Shown: positions 14,989 to 23,167 of the stretch, piece after piece | How positions within the stretch are numbered: the stretch's first letter is position 1 | How the letters are laid out: every line of letters starts with the position of its first letter | Assembly (NCBI GenBank): GCA_002353635.1 | Contig: DEKA01000035.1 | Span: forward strand, 11,234 to 47,020 | Reading direction: 5' to 3' | Length of the DNA stretch: 35,787 bases | From: Lachnospiraceae bacterium UBA2734 | Lineage (GTDB): Bacteria > Bacillota > Clostridia > Lachnospirales > Lachnospiraceae | Notes under the pieces: generated by a model | Database searches by the model: none | What the model saw: only the letters and a program-made list of their open reading frames with translations | What the model was told of the DNA's origin: nothing | Position numbers and translations under genes: made by a program

Positions 14989-16641
14989 ATGTTTGACAAG
15001 ACCACACAGCGCGTAGTGCGCATTATCGGACATAAGAACCCGGATACAGATTCTGTCTGCTCCGCCATCAGTTATGCTTATTTGAAGAACCAGATCAGCG
15101 ACCTTCCGTATGAGCCGAGAAGGGCCGGTGAGATCAGCAGAGAGACGGAGTTCGTCCTGAATCACTTCGGCGTCGAGGCACCGAGACTCTCCGTGGATAT
15201 GAGCCCCAATATCAGCTACATCGATATCCGCGAGGAGCCGGGCGTTGACGGGGAGATGAGCATGCAGGCCGCATGGCATCGCATGATGGAGCGCCATATT
15301 GATACGCTCTGCGTCACCGACGCCGGCAACCACCTGCTGGGATTAATCACCGTCAAGGACATCGCCAATGCCAACATGGATCTCTTTGACACGGGGGTTC
15401 TGGCATCTTCACACACGTCGTATAAGAATCTGATTGAGACACTGGACGGGAAGATGCTAGTAGGCGATCCGGACGGTGTGATTACGACGGGATGCATCCT
15501 GGTCGGGACGAGTCCTGAGGTCATGGAAGAGATGGTGCACAAGGGTGATCTTGTCATGGTCACGAACCGCTATGAGGCGCAGATGTGTGCCATCGACTGC
15601 GGCGCGAGCTGCCTTGTGGTCTGTGCGGATTCCACGGTTCCGCCGCTTCTGCTAAAGCGCGCAGAGGCAGCAGGATGCACAGTGATTCAGACACACTATG
15701 ACACATACCCCTCGGCGAGACTGGTGAGCATGGCGGCGCCGATCCGTCATTTCATGAAGTCCAGGGATCTGGTGACCTTTAATCTGAACACACCGATTGA
15801 AGAGGCGAAGAAGGTCATGGCGAGCCTGCGGCACCGCTATTTTCCGATCCTGGATGCAGACGGCCTCTACACCGGCGTAGTCAGCAGACGAAACCTCCTG
15901 AATATGCACCGGAAAAAGGTGATTCTTGTCGACCACAACGAGAGATCACAGGCGGTAGATGGTCTCGAAGAGGCGGAGATTCTTGAGATCATCGATCATC
16001 ACAGAATCGGAACGCTCGAGACAAGCGGGCCTGTCTATTTCAGAAACGAACCGGTAGGCTGTACGGCGACGATTATTTACTCGATGTTCCATGAGCACAG
16101 TGTGGAGATCCCACAGCAGATCGCCGGACTTCTTTTATCTGCCATTCTCTCCGACACACTGATGTTCCACTCGCCTACGTGCACAATGGTGGACAAGGCC
16201 GCGGCGGAGGATCTCGCAAAAATCGCCGGGGAGAACATTGAGGAGTACGGCCCCAAGATGTTTGAGGCAGGCGAGGATCTCACAGGCCGCACGGCGGAGG
16301 ACGTCCTTTATACGGATTACAAGGAATTTGCGCTGGACGACTACACAATTTCCGTCGGACAGGGATTTTTCATGAGCAAAAAGGCATACAACCACGCGAA
16401 GAAGCTCGTGAAGGCTTATCTTCCCGAGGCAGTTGAACATTCGGGATCTGCCATGATTTTCTATATGCTGACGAGCATCCCTGATCAGAGCACAAGGCTT
16501 CTGTGCGCCGGAAACGGGGCACAGGAGGCCGTTGAACAGGCTTTCCATGTGCAGGGAAAGGACGGAGAGTTCGATCTGCCCGGCATCGTCAGCCGCAAGA
16601 AGCAGCTGATTCCGCCGCTTCGCGAGGTGCTGCGCGGGTGA
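14989..16641 (+). CDS. Manganese-dependent inorganic pyrophosphatase with CBS and DRTGG domains
   Basis: A 550-residue family II pyrophosphatase (DHH superfamily) that hydrolyses PPi to phosphate. The N-terminal half of the catalytic core has GHKNPDTDSV with His15, Asp19 and Asp21. It is interrupted by a regulatory insert with two CBS segments (about 72-125 and 250-305) around a DRTGG-like domain. The core resumes with DHNE at 315-318 and DHH at 336-338, and ends with the SRKKQ substrate-binding motif (535-539). CBS-PPases are usually regulated by adenine nucleotides and, with a DRTGG domain, by diadenosine polyphosphates. AAGGA lies before the ATG. Confidence 0.93.
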   Translation: MFDKTTQRVVRIIGHKNPDTDSVCSAISYAYLKNQISDLPYEPRRAGEISRETEFVLNHFGVEAPRLSVDMSPNISYIDIREEPGVDGEMSMQAAWHRMMERHIDTLCVTDAGNHLLGLITVKDIANANMDLFDTGVLASSHTSYKNLIETLDGKMLVGDPDGVITTGCILVGTSPEVMEEMVHKGDLVMVTNRYEAQMCAIDCGASCLVVCADSTVPPLLLKRAEAAGCTVIQTHYDTYPSARLVSMAAPIRHFMKSRDLVTFNLNTPIEEAKKVMASLRHRYFPILDADGLYTGVVSRRNLLNMHRKKVILVDHNERSQAVDGLEEAEILEIIDHHRIGTLETSGPVYFRNEPVGCTATIIYSMFHEHSVEIPQQIAGLLLSAILSDTLMFHSPTCTMVDKAAAEDLAKIAGENIEEYGPKMFEAGEDLTGRTAEDVLYTDYKEFALDDYTISVGQGFFMSKKAYNHAKKLVKAYLPEAVEHSGSAMIFYMLTSIPDQSTRLLCAGNGAQEAVEQAFHVQGKDGEFDLPGIVSRKKQLIPPLREVLRG

Positions 16642-16712
16642 TCCGGACCGGCGGAGTACTGCAAAACCGATGCAGGCTGCTGACAGTATAGAGGAGTTAG
16701 AGACACAGAACA

Positions 16713-17438
16713 TTGAGACGGACAAGGGAACAGGCTGGCGGAAAGGCCAAAGGCACAGCACGAAGGCGGGTGAAGAAGGCACTCTGCATTCTGGCTGTTC
16801 TGTTGCTTGCTGCCGGTCTTGGTTTTATTCTGACCGGGTACAGTATATGGGAATATGGCCAGAGGGATGAGAAGCGGAAGGCGGATGCTGCCGTAATTCT
16901 CGGGGCCGGGTCGTGGAAGGGAGAGGTCTCCCCTGTTTTCAGAGAGCGGTTAAACCACGGGATCTGGCTGTATCAGAACGGCTATGTCAGAAAACTGATT
17001 CTGACCGGCGGCTACGCGGAGGGAAACGATGAATCGGATGCCCACGCGGCGATGCTGTATGTCACGGCGCAGGGTGTGCCGCAGAGTGACATTCTCCTCG
17101 AGGAGAAGTCCAAGGTGACGAGGGAGAATCTGGAGTATGCCAAGAAGGTCATGGATGCAAACGGTTTAAAGGATGCCGTTCTTGTCAGCGATCCCCTTCA
17201 TATGAAGAGGGCCATGCGCATGGCAAAGGATGTTGGCATGACGGCCTACAGCTCTCCCACGCCGACGACGCGCTATGTGTCCTTAAAGACACAGATCCCG
17301 TTTCTGGAAAAGGAGGATCTGTACTATATCAGCTATTGTGCGGCGTGTTCTCTGCGCATCCCCTGGAGCGGCCTGAACCGCGCATACGCAAAGCTGACCT
17401 CAATGAGCAGCATCTGCGCGCGGCTGGCCTCGAGATAG
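16713..17438 (+). CDS. DUF218 (SanA/YdcF-like) membrane-anchored protein
   Basis: A 241-residue protein with a basic N-terminus, one membrane anchor at about residues 22-43 and an extracytoplasmic DUF218 domain. Matching motifs are DAAVILGAG, KLILTGGYAEGNDESDA, EKSKVTRENLEYAK and VSDPLHMKRAMRMAKD. Family members are linked to envelope barrier function and vancomycin sensitivity (SanA) without a settled activity. No ATG is available before the anchor. The TTG at 16713 has GAGGAG about 16 bases upstream, and a GTG at about codon 20 is another option, so the start is uncertain. Confidence 0.78.
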   Translation: MRRTREQAGGKAKGTARRRVKKALCILAVLLLAAGLGFILTGYSIWEYGQRDEKRKADAAVILGAGSWKGEVSPVFRERLNHGIWLYQNGYVRKLILTGGYAEGNDESDAHAAMLYVTAQGVPQSDILLEEKSKVTRENLEYAKKVMDANGLKDAVLVSDPLHMKRAMRMAKDVGMTAYSSPTPTTRYVSLKTQIPFLEKEDLYYISYCAACSLRIPWSGLNRAYAKLTSMSSICARLASR

Positions 17439-17487
17439 GACCTTCAGGAAGCCATACGAGTTGGTTATCCATTGCTGCAACAGAAAA

Positions 17488-17526
17488 CAGCGGCGCTCAC
17501 TGCATGGATGTGCAGGAGCGCCGCTG
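17488..17526. terminator. Strong bidirectional hairpin terminator
   Basis: CAGCGGCGCTC (17488-17498) pairs perfectly with GAGCGCCGCTG (17516-17526), with further CTGCA/TGCAG pairing inside. It lies between the convergent DUF218 and TPR genes. Confidence 0.7.
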
Positions 17527-17569
17527 AAGTTGTCTATGGCCTGTGTGCACTACTGTGAACCGCTGCGGC

Positions 17570-19060
17570 TCACGGCGAAAAAGATGCGTAGTAGGCAGCT
17601 GAGGAGAGAACCTTGCCGCCTGTGAGCACATAAGAGCCGTAGCCGTTGCGGTCCCGTCCGTACTCGCCGATGACGGTGCGGTTCAGCTCGTCCGTGTAGG
17701 CGGGCCGGTAGGCGATGATCTCTGTGCCGTCAGCGGCGTACACAATCAGCGTGTCCGTGTCGAATTTCTTATCGTGCCCAAGCTTCACGGAGGTCTTTGT
17801 CTCTGTATCTGCAGAGGAGGCCCCGAGATCCGAGGCCTTCACTGTGACCTTGCTGACGGTGACCTTTCCGTCGGAAGAGACAGATGCGGTGTAATCTTTC
17901 CGGGTGGAGCCGCTTCCTGACGAAGTGCCGGAAGATGCCTTTTTCTTTGCTGCTTCGGAAGAGGCGGCATTACTCTGCGCGTCATTTTCTGCCGCCTTCT
18001 CCTTTTTGTCTATGAGGGAGAGAAAACGGCTGTCAGCCATGGCCTGTACAGCCCTGGCATAATCATTGTCCGCGAGGGCGCTCTGCAGCTCTTCGACCGG
18101 ATTCTCCGACTGCGACTTTTTGTCTGTGCTGATGCCGGCACTCTCCATATTCTTTTTGGTCAGACTGTACTGTTCCTTGAGCAGGGAATCCTTTGTCTTT
18201 TTATAGCCGTCCTTCAGCGTTGTCAGTGCATCGCTGTAATCATTCAGAGAGACGTAAAGATTGGCGAGAGAGGCGTAGCCATCGACATAGGTGGGATTGT
18301 CGGCAAGAATGTCCTGCCAGAGAGAGACTGCCTCCATGCCCTCCGCCTTCTGCGCCTTTTGCACGGAGATCCGAAGACGCGCTGCCTTAATATCATCTGT
18401 ATTGCTGATCTTCGCTGCCTTGTCGAGCGCATCCAGAGCCTTGTCATAGTCGCCGGCATCCGCATAGACATCCGCAATCTGCGACAGGATCGCTGTGTTG
18501 TCGGGGTAGCGGGAGAGGAGCTGCTCCAGTACCTGTGCGGCCTTGTCATAATCGCCGTCTGCCGTGTATAGAGACGCCAGCTCGTTATATGCCTTAATAT
18601 TCGTGGGATCGTCCTTCAGCACCTTTTCCCACGCTGCAATCTGCTGGCTGCTGCCGGAGGACTCCGCCTGATTCAGGTCAATGTCTGTGATTTTGCCGGC
18701 CGCCTTCTTGCCGTAGCTGCTGCCGCTGCCTGTGACCGTGATGACATCATTATAAAGAGAGGCCGCCTTATCATATTCCTGACTGCTCAGCGCCGAATCC
18801 GCTGCTGCGTAGAGAAGTCCTGCGGCCTTCTCCGTCAGCTGCTGCGCGTCTTCTTTGGCAAATCCGGAAAACTGACCTTTTGCTTCTTTACAGATCCCAT
18901 CATAATCCCCCGCGCCGTCCATGGCATCAAGCAGCCCTGACTCTGCCTCCCTCGATGACGGCTCGATGGCGAGCGCCTTTGAGTAGGCTGTCTCCGCCTT
19001 TGCATAGTCATTCGCAGAGAGAGCACTGCTGCCCTCAGAGACTGCATGTCTGTAGCGCAC
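17570..19060 (-). CDS. TPR protein, probably membrane-anchored; 5' end uncertain
   Basis: The last canonical start, GTG 19060, gives 496 residues, but it has no ribosome binding site and cuts off an in-frame membrane segment. The frame stays open to 19192 and encodes TIDFTPRKKSRAP, a hydrophobic run of about 23 residues and then the TPR region, with no ATG, GTG or TTG. Four to five tetratricopeptide units follow (for example AYNELASLYTADGDYDKAAQ and ILSQIADVYADAGDYDKA), then a coiled segment, a Ser-rich linker and a beta-rich C-terminal domain. The likely topology is a short cytoplasmic tail, one TM helix and extracellular TPRs. The role is unknown. See the separate entry for the damaged upstream region. 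Confidence 0.7.
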   Translation of the reverse strand: MRYRHAVSEGSSALSANDYAKAETAYSKALAIEPSSREAESGLLDAMDGAGDYDGICKEAKGQFSGFAKEDAQQLTEKAAGLLYAAADSALSSQEYDKAASLYNDVITVTGSGSSYGKKAAGKITDIDLNQAESSGSSQQIAAWEKVLKDDPTNIKAYNELASLYTADGDYDKAAQVLEQLLSRYPDNTAILSQIADVYADAGDYDKALDALDKAAKISNTDDIKAARLRISVQKAQKAEGMEAVSLWQDILADNPTYVDGYASLANLYVSLNDYSDALTTLKDGYKKTKDSLLKEQYSLTKKNMESAGISTDKKSQSENPVEELQSALADNDYARAVQAMADSRFLSLIDKKEKAAENDAQSNAASSEAAKKKASSGTSSGSGSTRKDYTASVSSDGKVTVSKVTVKASDLGASSADTETKTSVKLGHDKKFDTDTLIVYAADGTEIIAYRPAYTDELNRTVIGEYGRDRNGYGSYVLTGGKVLSSAAYYASFSP

Positions 19061-19392
19061 GGAGGGACTGTTCAGATAAAACGCTGTGAAAATAAGAGCA
19101 GCTGCCGCACAGACGGCTATCAGGATGCCGGTGATGAGTGGTGCCCTGCTCTTTTTCCGCGGTGTAAAATCAATCGTCTGCGTAGTGATTACCTCTTTCC
19201 TTTATTGCATAGATCCCTTTCTGTGCCGCACTTCCCTGAGGTGCTGCGCCCGCTGCACTGCCCTTGGGAGAAAGGTCCGAATGGGCGCTCTCCCGAATCA
19301 GGACATTGGGGCCTGCTGGAACCCGGGACAAAATCCGCGAAGGCGGTTTCGCCGAAAGGATCATGTATATCAGTTTAACACGAATGCGCGCG
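19061..19392 (-). other. In-frame TM extension plus remnant of an N-terminal domain
   Basis: Bases 19061-19192 extend the TPR frame and encode its membrane anchor. An AGGAAAGAGG purine tract at about 19193-19201 (minus strand) precedes only ATC, ACT and ACG codons. Further upstream, another frame reads through a low-complexity linker-like stretch (SAAGAAPQGSAAQKG) and ends at a TGA overlapping the extension. Spacing such as CPDSGE and SDLSPKGS resembles a degraded zinc ribbon in front of a linker and TM, a common architecture for such TPR proteins. Decay by frameshift, a rare start codon or a sequencing error would each explain it. The rest of the 19205-19801 gap holds the repeat at 19331 and no gene or terminator I can support. 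Confidence 0.4.
19331..19356 (-). repeat. REP-like repeat copy, left half
   Basis: The reverse complement matches 2734-2759 at 25 of 26 positions. The right half found at 2756-2777 is absent here. On the minus strand it lies about 140 bases upstream of the TPR membrane-anchor frame, in the same sense relation to a TPR gene as the copy at 2734. Confidence 0.65.
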
Positions 19393-19801
19393 TTTTTCTC
19401 ATCCGAAGGCCGAAAGGGCAGCGCAGAGAAAACGGGGCGGACAAGGCGGGAAAACCTCGGGACGGGCGCTGAATGGCTGCGCTTTTTATCATAGGATATT
19501 TGTATGAAAAGAGTGCACATACTTTCTGATTTTTTGTACATTCGCTTCCTTGTAAAACAGGCGGAGAATCCTTAAGATTATAGGCGGTGCCCTGGCGCCG
19601 GCAGACATTGATGGGATCTGTTCGGCACAGTCCGGCTTCGGCAGTTGTCAGCAGGGCGCTGAACATATATTTATGATATGAAAAACGTATGCAGTGCATA
19701 TCATTACATACAGCACACCGGGACCTTCTGAATACAGATTTCCGGGAGAGAAGCCGCAACGCGCACAACACGCGCAGATGGCGCTTACAGCAGGATACGG
19801 A

Positions 19802-20929
19802 ATGAACTTTTTGAGAGATTGGAAGAGGGCTGCTGCAGCCCTCCTTGCGGCAGGAATGCTGACAGCAGCACCTGTGCAGACATCGATGGCAAAGGAGAGT
19901 GCAAAGGCGGCTGCTTCGCTGATGACGGATGCGGCCGGAACCGCCAAGGTCGATGAGGTATATACGCTTCTTGTCAACGGAGGGGGCCCTGCCGTTGTCA
20001 ACTATTCGGGCGCAGACTACAACGTGAACAGCATGGCAGGCGGCGTTGAGGTGCTCAGCTCTTTTGCGGTCTCCTATTCGACGGACGCCGCGGAAGGCAC
20101 ACTTGAGACGGTCAGGATTCCTCTGCGGCAGGTTCTCTCCGGAAGAACTCTCCGGGATGGAGAGAGACTTCAGGGAATTTTCGACGCGGGCGATCATGTC
20201 TATACCGCGGTAGACACGGAGGCGTCCGGAGACAGTCTTGAAATTGCTGTGCCGTACAGGAGCACAGCCGCCAATCCGACGGTGACCTTCTGCGTCGCAA
20301 AGAGCGGATGGAGTGCCGGAGACGGCTATGATTACCTTGCGCTCGGCAACAGCATAACGCTCCACCCAAAGAGGGCATTCTGGCCGAATGCGATGGGGAT
20401 GGGTGCAACCTCCATTGATAAGGATTACTACCACCAGGTGCTGAAGGGACTCTCGCGCACAAGGAAGAATGTAAACGGCGCTGCCATGAACTACGCGATC
20501 TGGGAGATCTCTTACGGTGACAGAGCGAGGATTCTCCATCTGCTCGACGGTTATCTCAGCAGCAGTCTTGATCTGGTGAGCGTCCAGCTGGGTGACAATG
20601 TGACGAATACGGCCGGGTTTGACGGCGACTTCAGAACCCTCCTGCAATACATCCGTGCCAAGGCACCGAATGCACAGATCATCGTGACCGGCAACTATTG
20701 GAGAGATGATCAGCTCGACGAGACGAAGAAGAAAATTGCGGAGGAGATGGGGATATCCTATGTGAGTCTGTCTGCTCTGCAGGACAATCCTCATTATCAG
20801 TTCGGAATAGATACAGCTTACGATGCGGATGGGAAAGGGATGTATTCAGACAACAAGGGGACGGCAATTCATCCGAACAATCGCGCAATGGCTTCCATTG
20901 CGAAGGGGATCCTGAAGGCAGTTCGCTGA
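19802..20929 (+). CDS. Secreted SGNH/GDSL-type hydrolase-like protein
   Basis: A 375-residue protein with a Sec signal peptide (RAAAALLAAGMLTAAPVQTSMA) and a C-terminal SGNH-hydrolase-like domain. Block I is LALGNSITLHP with Ser in the GDS-like position, block III is LGDNVTN, and block V has HPNN. The Asp normally three residues before the catalytic His is Thr here (TAIHPNN), so activity is uncertain. The N-terminal 200 residues are a beta-rich region without a clear assignment. ATG 19802 is chosen for the signal peptide; the open frame to 19694 has no better site. The LysR gene starts 23 bases after its stop, so they are probably cotranscribed. Confidence 0.75.
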   Translation: MNFLRDWKRAAAALLAAGMLTAAPVQTSMAKESAKAAASLMTDAAGTAKVDEVYTLLVNGGGPAVVNYSGADYNVNSMAGGVEVLSSFAVSYSTDAAEGTLETVRIPLRQVLSGRTLRDGERLQGIFDAGDHVYTAVDTEASGDSLEIAVPYRSTAANPTVTFCVAKSGWSAGDGYDYLALGNSITLHPKRAFWPNAMGMGATSIDKDYYHQVLKGLSRTRKNVNGAAMNYAIWEISYGDRARILHLLDGYLSSSLDLVSVQLGDNVTNTAGFDGDFRTLLQYIRAKAPNAQIIVTGNYWRDDQLDETKKKIAEEMGISYVSLSALQDNPHYQFGIDTAYDADGKGMYSDNKGTAIHPNNRAMASIAKGILKAVR

Positions 20930-20952
20930 GGGAGAAAAACGGGAGGTTATGG

Positions 20953-21906
20953 ATGGATTTCAGAACGCTGCAGTATTTTACAGTGGTTGCGCAGGAACTG
21001 AATTTTACAAGGGCCGCTGAAAAGCTGAATATGAGTCAGCCTCCGCTCTCCAACCAGATCAAGGGTCTGGAGGAGGATCTGGGCGTGCAGCTCTTCATCC
21101 GCGGAAAGAGACATCTCCAGCTCACTGAGGCGGGGAGCCTTCTTCTGCACAGATCGAACCAGATGCTGGCACTTGCGGATAAGACAAGGAGCGATCTCGC
21201 ACATATGGAGAGCGGTCTCTCCGGCAGCATCTCACTAGGCATGGTGGAGGGCCGCGCACCGTATATTGCATCCCGATGGATCGCAGGATTCCGCGAGGAG
21301 TACCCGATGGTCACCTACCAGATGTGGAACGGCAGCTCTGATGACGTGCTGGAGCATCTTGCGCGGGGGCTCTCTGATCTGGCTGTCATTGCCTATCCCT
21401 TCGACAACGAACATCTGGACAGCATAGTTGTGGGAAGAGAGCCCTGGATCGCCATCATCCCTAAGAATCATCCGCTATCTGAAGCGCCCGGCGATACTGT
21501 CAAACTGGAGGAGCTCGCCCGCTATCCCCTTGTCATACCACGCAGAAATTCACGCATTGAGGCCATCCGCAAGTGGTTTGCGGGCATTGGCAAAGAGCCG
21601 AATGTCGTCTGCGAAATGTCGAATTATCTCGATGCTGTCGCGCTCACAGAGCAGAATGTGGGCATCAGCATTTTCCCCCAGACAACGTACACACCCAATC
21701 CTCTTGTGACGAGCAAGGTCATCACGGACCCTGCCAAGTATGTAGAATACGAATTGGTGTGGCCAAAGGATGCAAGACCGGGCGTCCTTGTGCAGGAATT
21801 CATTAATTTCGTGAGGGATTTCATGGAAGAGGATATGATGCACACCGGAAAATACGCGGTGAAAGAGCAGGAGTTCAGTATTCCTGAGGGGGCAGATATA
21901 CTCTGA
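20953..21906 (+). CDS. LysR-family transcriptional regulator
   Basis: A 317-residue LysR-type regulator. The N-terminal winged helix-turn-helix (about residues 1-60) has MDFRTLQYFTVVAQELNFTRAAEKLNMSQPPLSNQI, abbreviated here to its key motif FTRAAEKLNMSQPPLS. A co-inducer-binding domain runs from about 90 to 295. GGGAGG lies six bases before the ATG. It follows the SGNH-hydrolase gene closely and precedes an ABC importer operon with its own promoter, so either could be a target. The ligand is unknown. Confidence 0.92.
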   Translation: MDFRTLQYFTVVAQELNFTRAAEKLNMSQPPLSNQIKGLEEDLGVQLFIRGKRHLQLTEAGSLLLHRSNQMLALADKTRSDLAHMESGLSGSISLGMVEGRAPYIASRWIAGFREEYPMVTYQMWNGSSDDVLEHLARGLSDLAVIAYPFDNEHLDSIVVGREPWIAIIPKNHPLSEAPGDTVKLEELARYPLVIPRRNSRIEAIRKWFAGIGKEPNVVCEMSNYLDAVALTEQNVGISIFPQTTYTPNPLVTSKVITDPAKYVEYELVWPKDARPGVLVQEFINFVRDFMEEDMMHTGKYAVKEQEFSIPEGADIL

Positions 21907-21916
21907 AAGAGTATCT

Positions 21917-21955
21917 GTTCAGCACCTCATCCCGACTTTCCGAGTGGTGCTGAAC
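21917..21955 (+). terminator. Terminator after lysR
   Basis: GTTCAGCACC (21917-21926) pairs perfectly with GGTGCTGAAC (21946-21955). The tail is AT-rich rather than a T run. Confidence 0.6.
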
Positions 21956-21970
21956 AATTACATAAAAGAT

Positions 21971-21999
21971 TTGACACGCCAACGCGTCTGCGCTTTAAT
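21971..21999 (+). promoter_or_regulatory. Near-consensus sigma-A promoter of the ABC importer operon
   Basis: TTGACA at 21971-21976 and TTTAAT at 21994-21999 are spaced by exactly 17 bases, 72 bases upstream of the binding-protein gene. Confidence 0.75.
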
Positions 22000-22011
22000 G
22001 TAATAAATTAC
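22000..22011 (+). promoter_or_regulatory. Perfect palindrome at the transcription start, candidate operator
   Basis: GTAATAAATTAC is a 12-base perfect palindrome directly after the -10 box. A repressor bound there would block transcription of the importer operon. The regulator is unknown. A small stem, TCCGGCT/AGCCGGA (22034-22050), lies between it and the AGGAGG ribosome binding site. Confidence 0.35.
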
Positions 22012-22071
22012 CACTGCGGTTAAAGAACGCGGATCCGGCTATGAGCCGGAGCGCGACAGGAGGGCAGACTT

Positions 22072-23154
22072 ATGAAAAAGAAAATGTTGGCAGTGACACT
22101 TGCAGGCATGATGGTGATGGGACTTGCGGCATGCGGATCCGGTCAGAGCGGCACGTCCGGGAGCTCTGCAGCAGCTTCCTCACAGGCACCGGCTGCAGAG
22201 ACGGCGGCATCTGATGCTCAGAGCACTTCTGAGGCGGCGGCAACAGAGAGCGCCGCACAGACTTCAGGAAAGAAGTTCAAGGTCGGCGTCTGCCAGCTCG
22301 TGCAGCACGAGGCACTCGATGCGGCTACACAGGGCTTCGAGGATACTCTGAAGAAGGAATACGGCGACAATGTGGAGATCGATGTGCAGAACGCACAGGG
22401 CGATTCTGCAACATGCGCCACTATCGTCAACGGCTTTGTTTCCAATCAGTATGATCTGATCCTTGCCAATGCGACGCCTGCACTGCAGGCAGCACAGTCT
22501 GCAACGACGACAATCCCGATCCTTGGCACATCCATCACGGATTACGGCACTGCACTGGGCGTTTCGAATTTCAGCGGCACGACGGGCACGAATATCTCCG
22601 GAACCTCTGACCTTGCTCCTCTTGATCAGCAGGAGGACATGATCCTCGAGCTCGTTCCGGATGTAAAGAAGGTTGCCATTCTCTACTGCTCCTCCGAGGC
22701 CAACTCCAAGTTCCAGGCGGAGAAGATTGAGGGCTACCTCAAAGAGGACGGCGTCGACTATGAGGAGTTCACCTTCTCTGATTCCAACGACCTCTCCTCT
22801 GTCGTGAACAGCGCAGTTAACGGCGTCGATGCCATGTACATCCCGACAGACAACACGGCTGCCTCCAACATGCCGATCATCACGCAGGTGACAGGTGCAG
22901 CTAAGCTTCCCGTGATCTGCGGCGAGGAGAATATGTGTGCACAGGGCGGTCTTGCCACGCTCTCCATCAGCTACTATGATCTCGGCGCAGAGACCGGCAA
23001 GCAGGCAATCGATATTCTCAGCAATGGAGCAGATGTATCCACAATGCAGATTGAATACGCTTCTGCTACGACGAAGGAATATAATAAGAAGTATGCTGAC
23101 ACTATCGGCGTGACGGTTCCCGACGATTACAAAGTGATTGACGGAACAGACTGA
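22072..23154 (+). CDS. ABC importer substrate-binding lipoprotein, ABC_sub_bind (TrpX-like)
   Basis: A 360-residue lipoprotein with a signal peptide and a lipobox ending at Cys21 (GLAACGSG). A Ser/Ala/Glu-rich linker reaches about residue 65 and precedes a periplasmic-binding-fold domain starting KKFKVGVCQLVQHEALD. The family is the ABC_sub_bind type (TrpX-like), whose members bind tryptophan, tyrosine or other small ligands. The actual ligand cannot be read here. AGGAGG precedes the ATG. Permease and ATPase genes follow in one operon. Confidence 0.88.
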   Translation: MKKKMLAVTLAGMMVMGLAACGSGQSGTSGSSAAASSQAPAAETAASDAQSTSEAAATESAAQTSGKKFKVGVCQLVQHEALDAATQGFEDTLKKEYGDNVEIDVQNAQGDSATCATIVNGFVSNQYDLILANATPALQAAQSATTTIPILGTSITDYGTALGVSNFSGTTGTNISGTSDLAPLDQQEDMILELVPDVKKVAILYCSSEANSKFQAEKIEGYLKEDGVDYEEFTFSDSNDLSSVVNSAVNGVDAMYIPTDNTAASNMPIITQVTGAAKLPVICGEENMCAQGGLATLSISYYDLGAETGKQAIDILSNGADVSTMQIEYASATTKEYNKKYADTIGVTVPDDYKVIDGTD

Positions 23155-23167
23155 AGAAAGGATTCTC

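Noticed and set aside
16670..16870. Plus-strand ORF of 66 codons starting at 16670
   Set aside because: It is out of frame with, and overlaps, the DUF218 gene, which has clear motifs.
19370..20794. Minus-strand open frame of 474 codons
   Set aside because: It lies opposite the SGNH-hydrolase gene, which has a signal peptide and motifs. The antisense product has none.
22000..22071. T-box or other amino-acid riboswitch before the TrpX-like gene
   Set aside because: The leader is only about 65 bases and has no T-box sequence or specifier stem.
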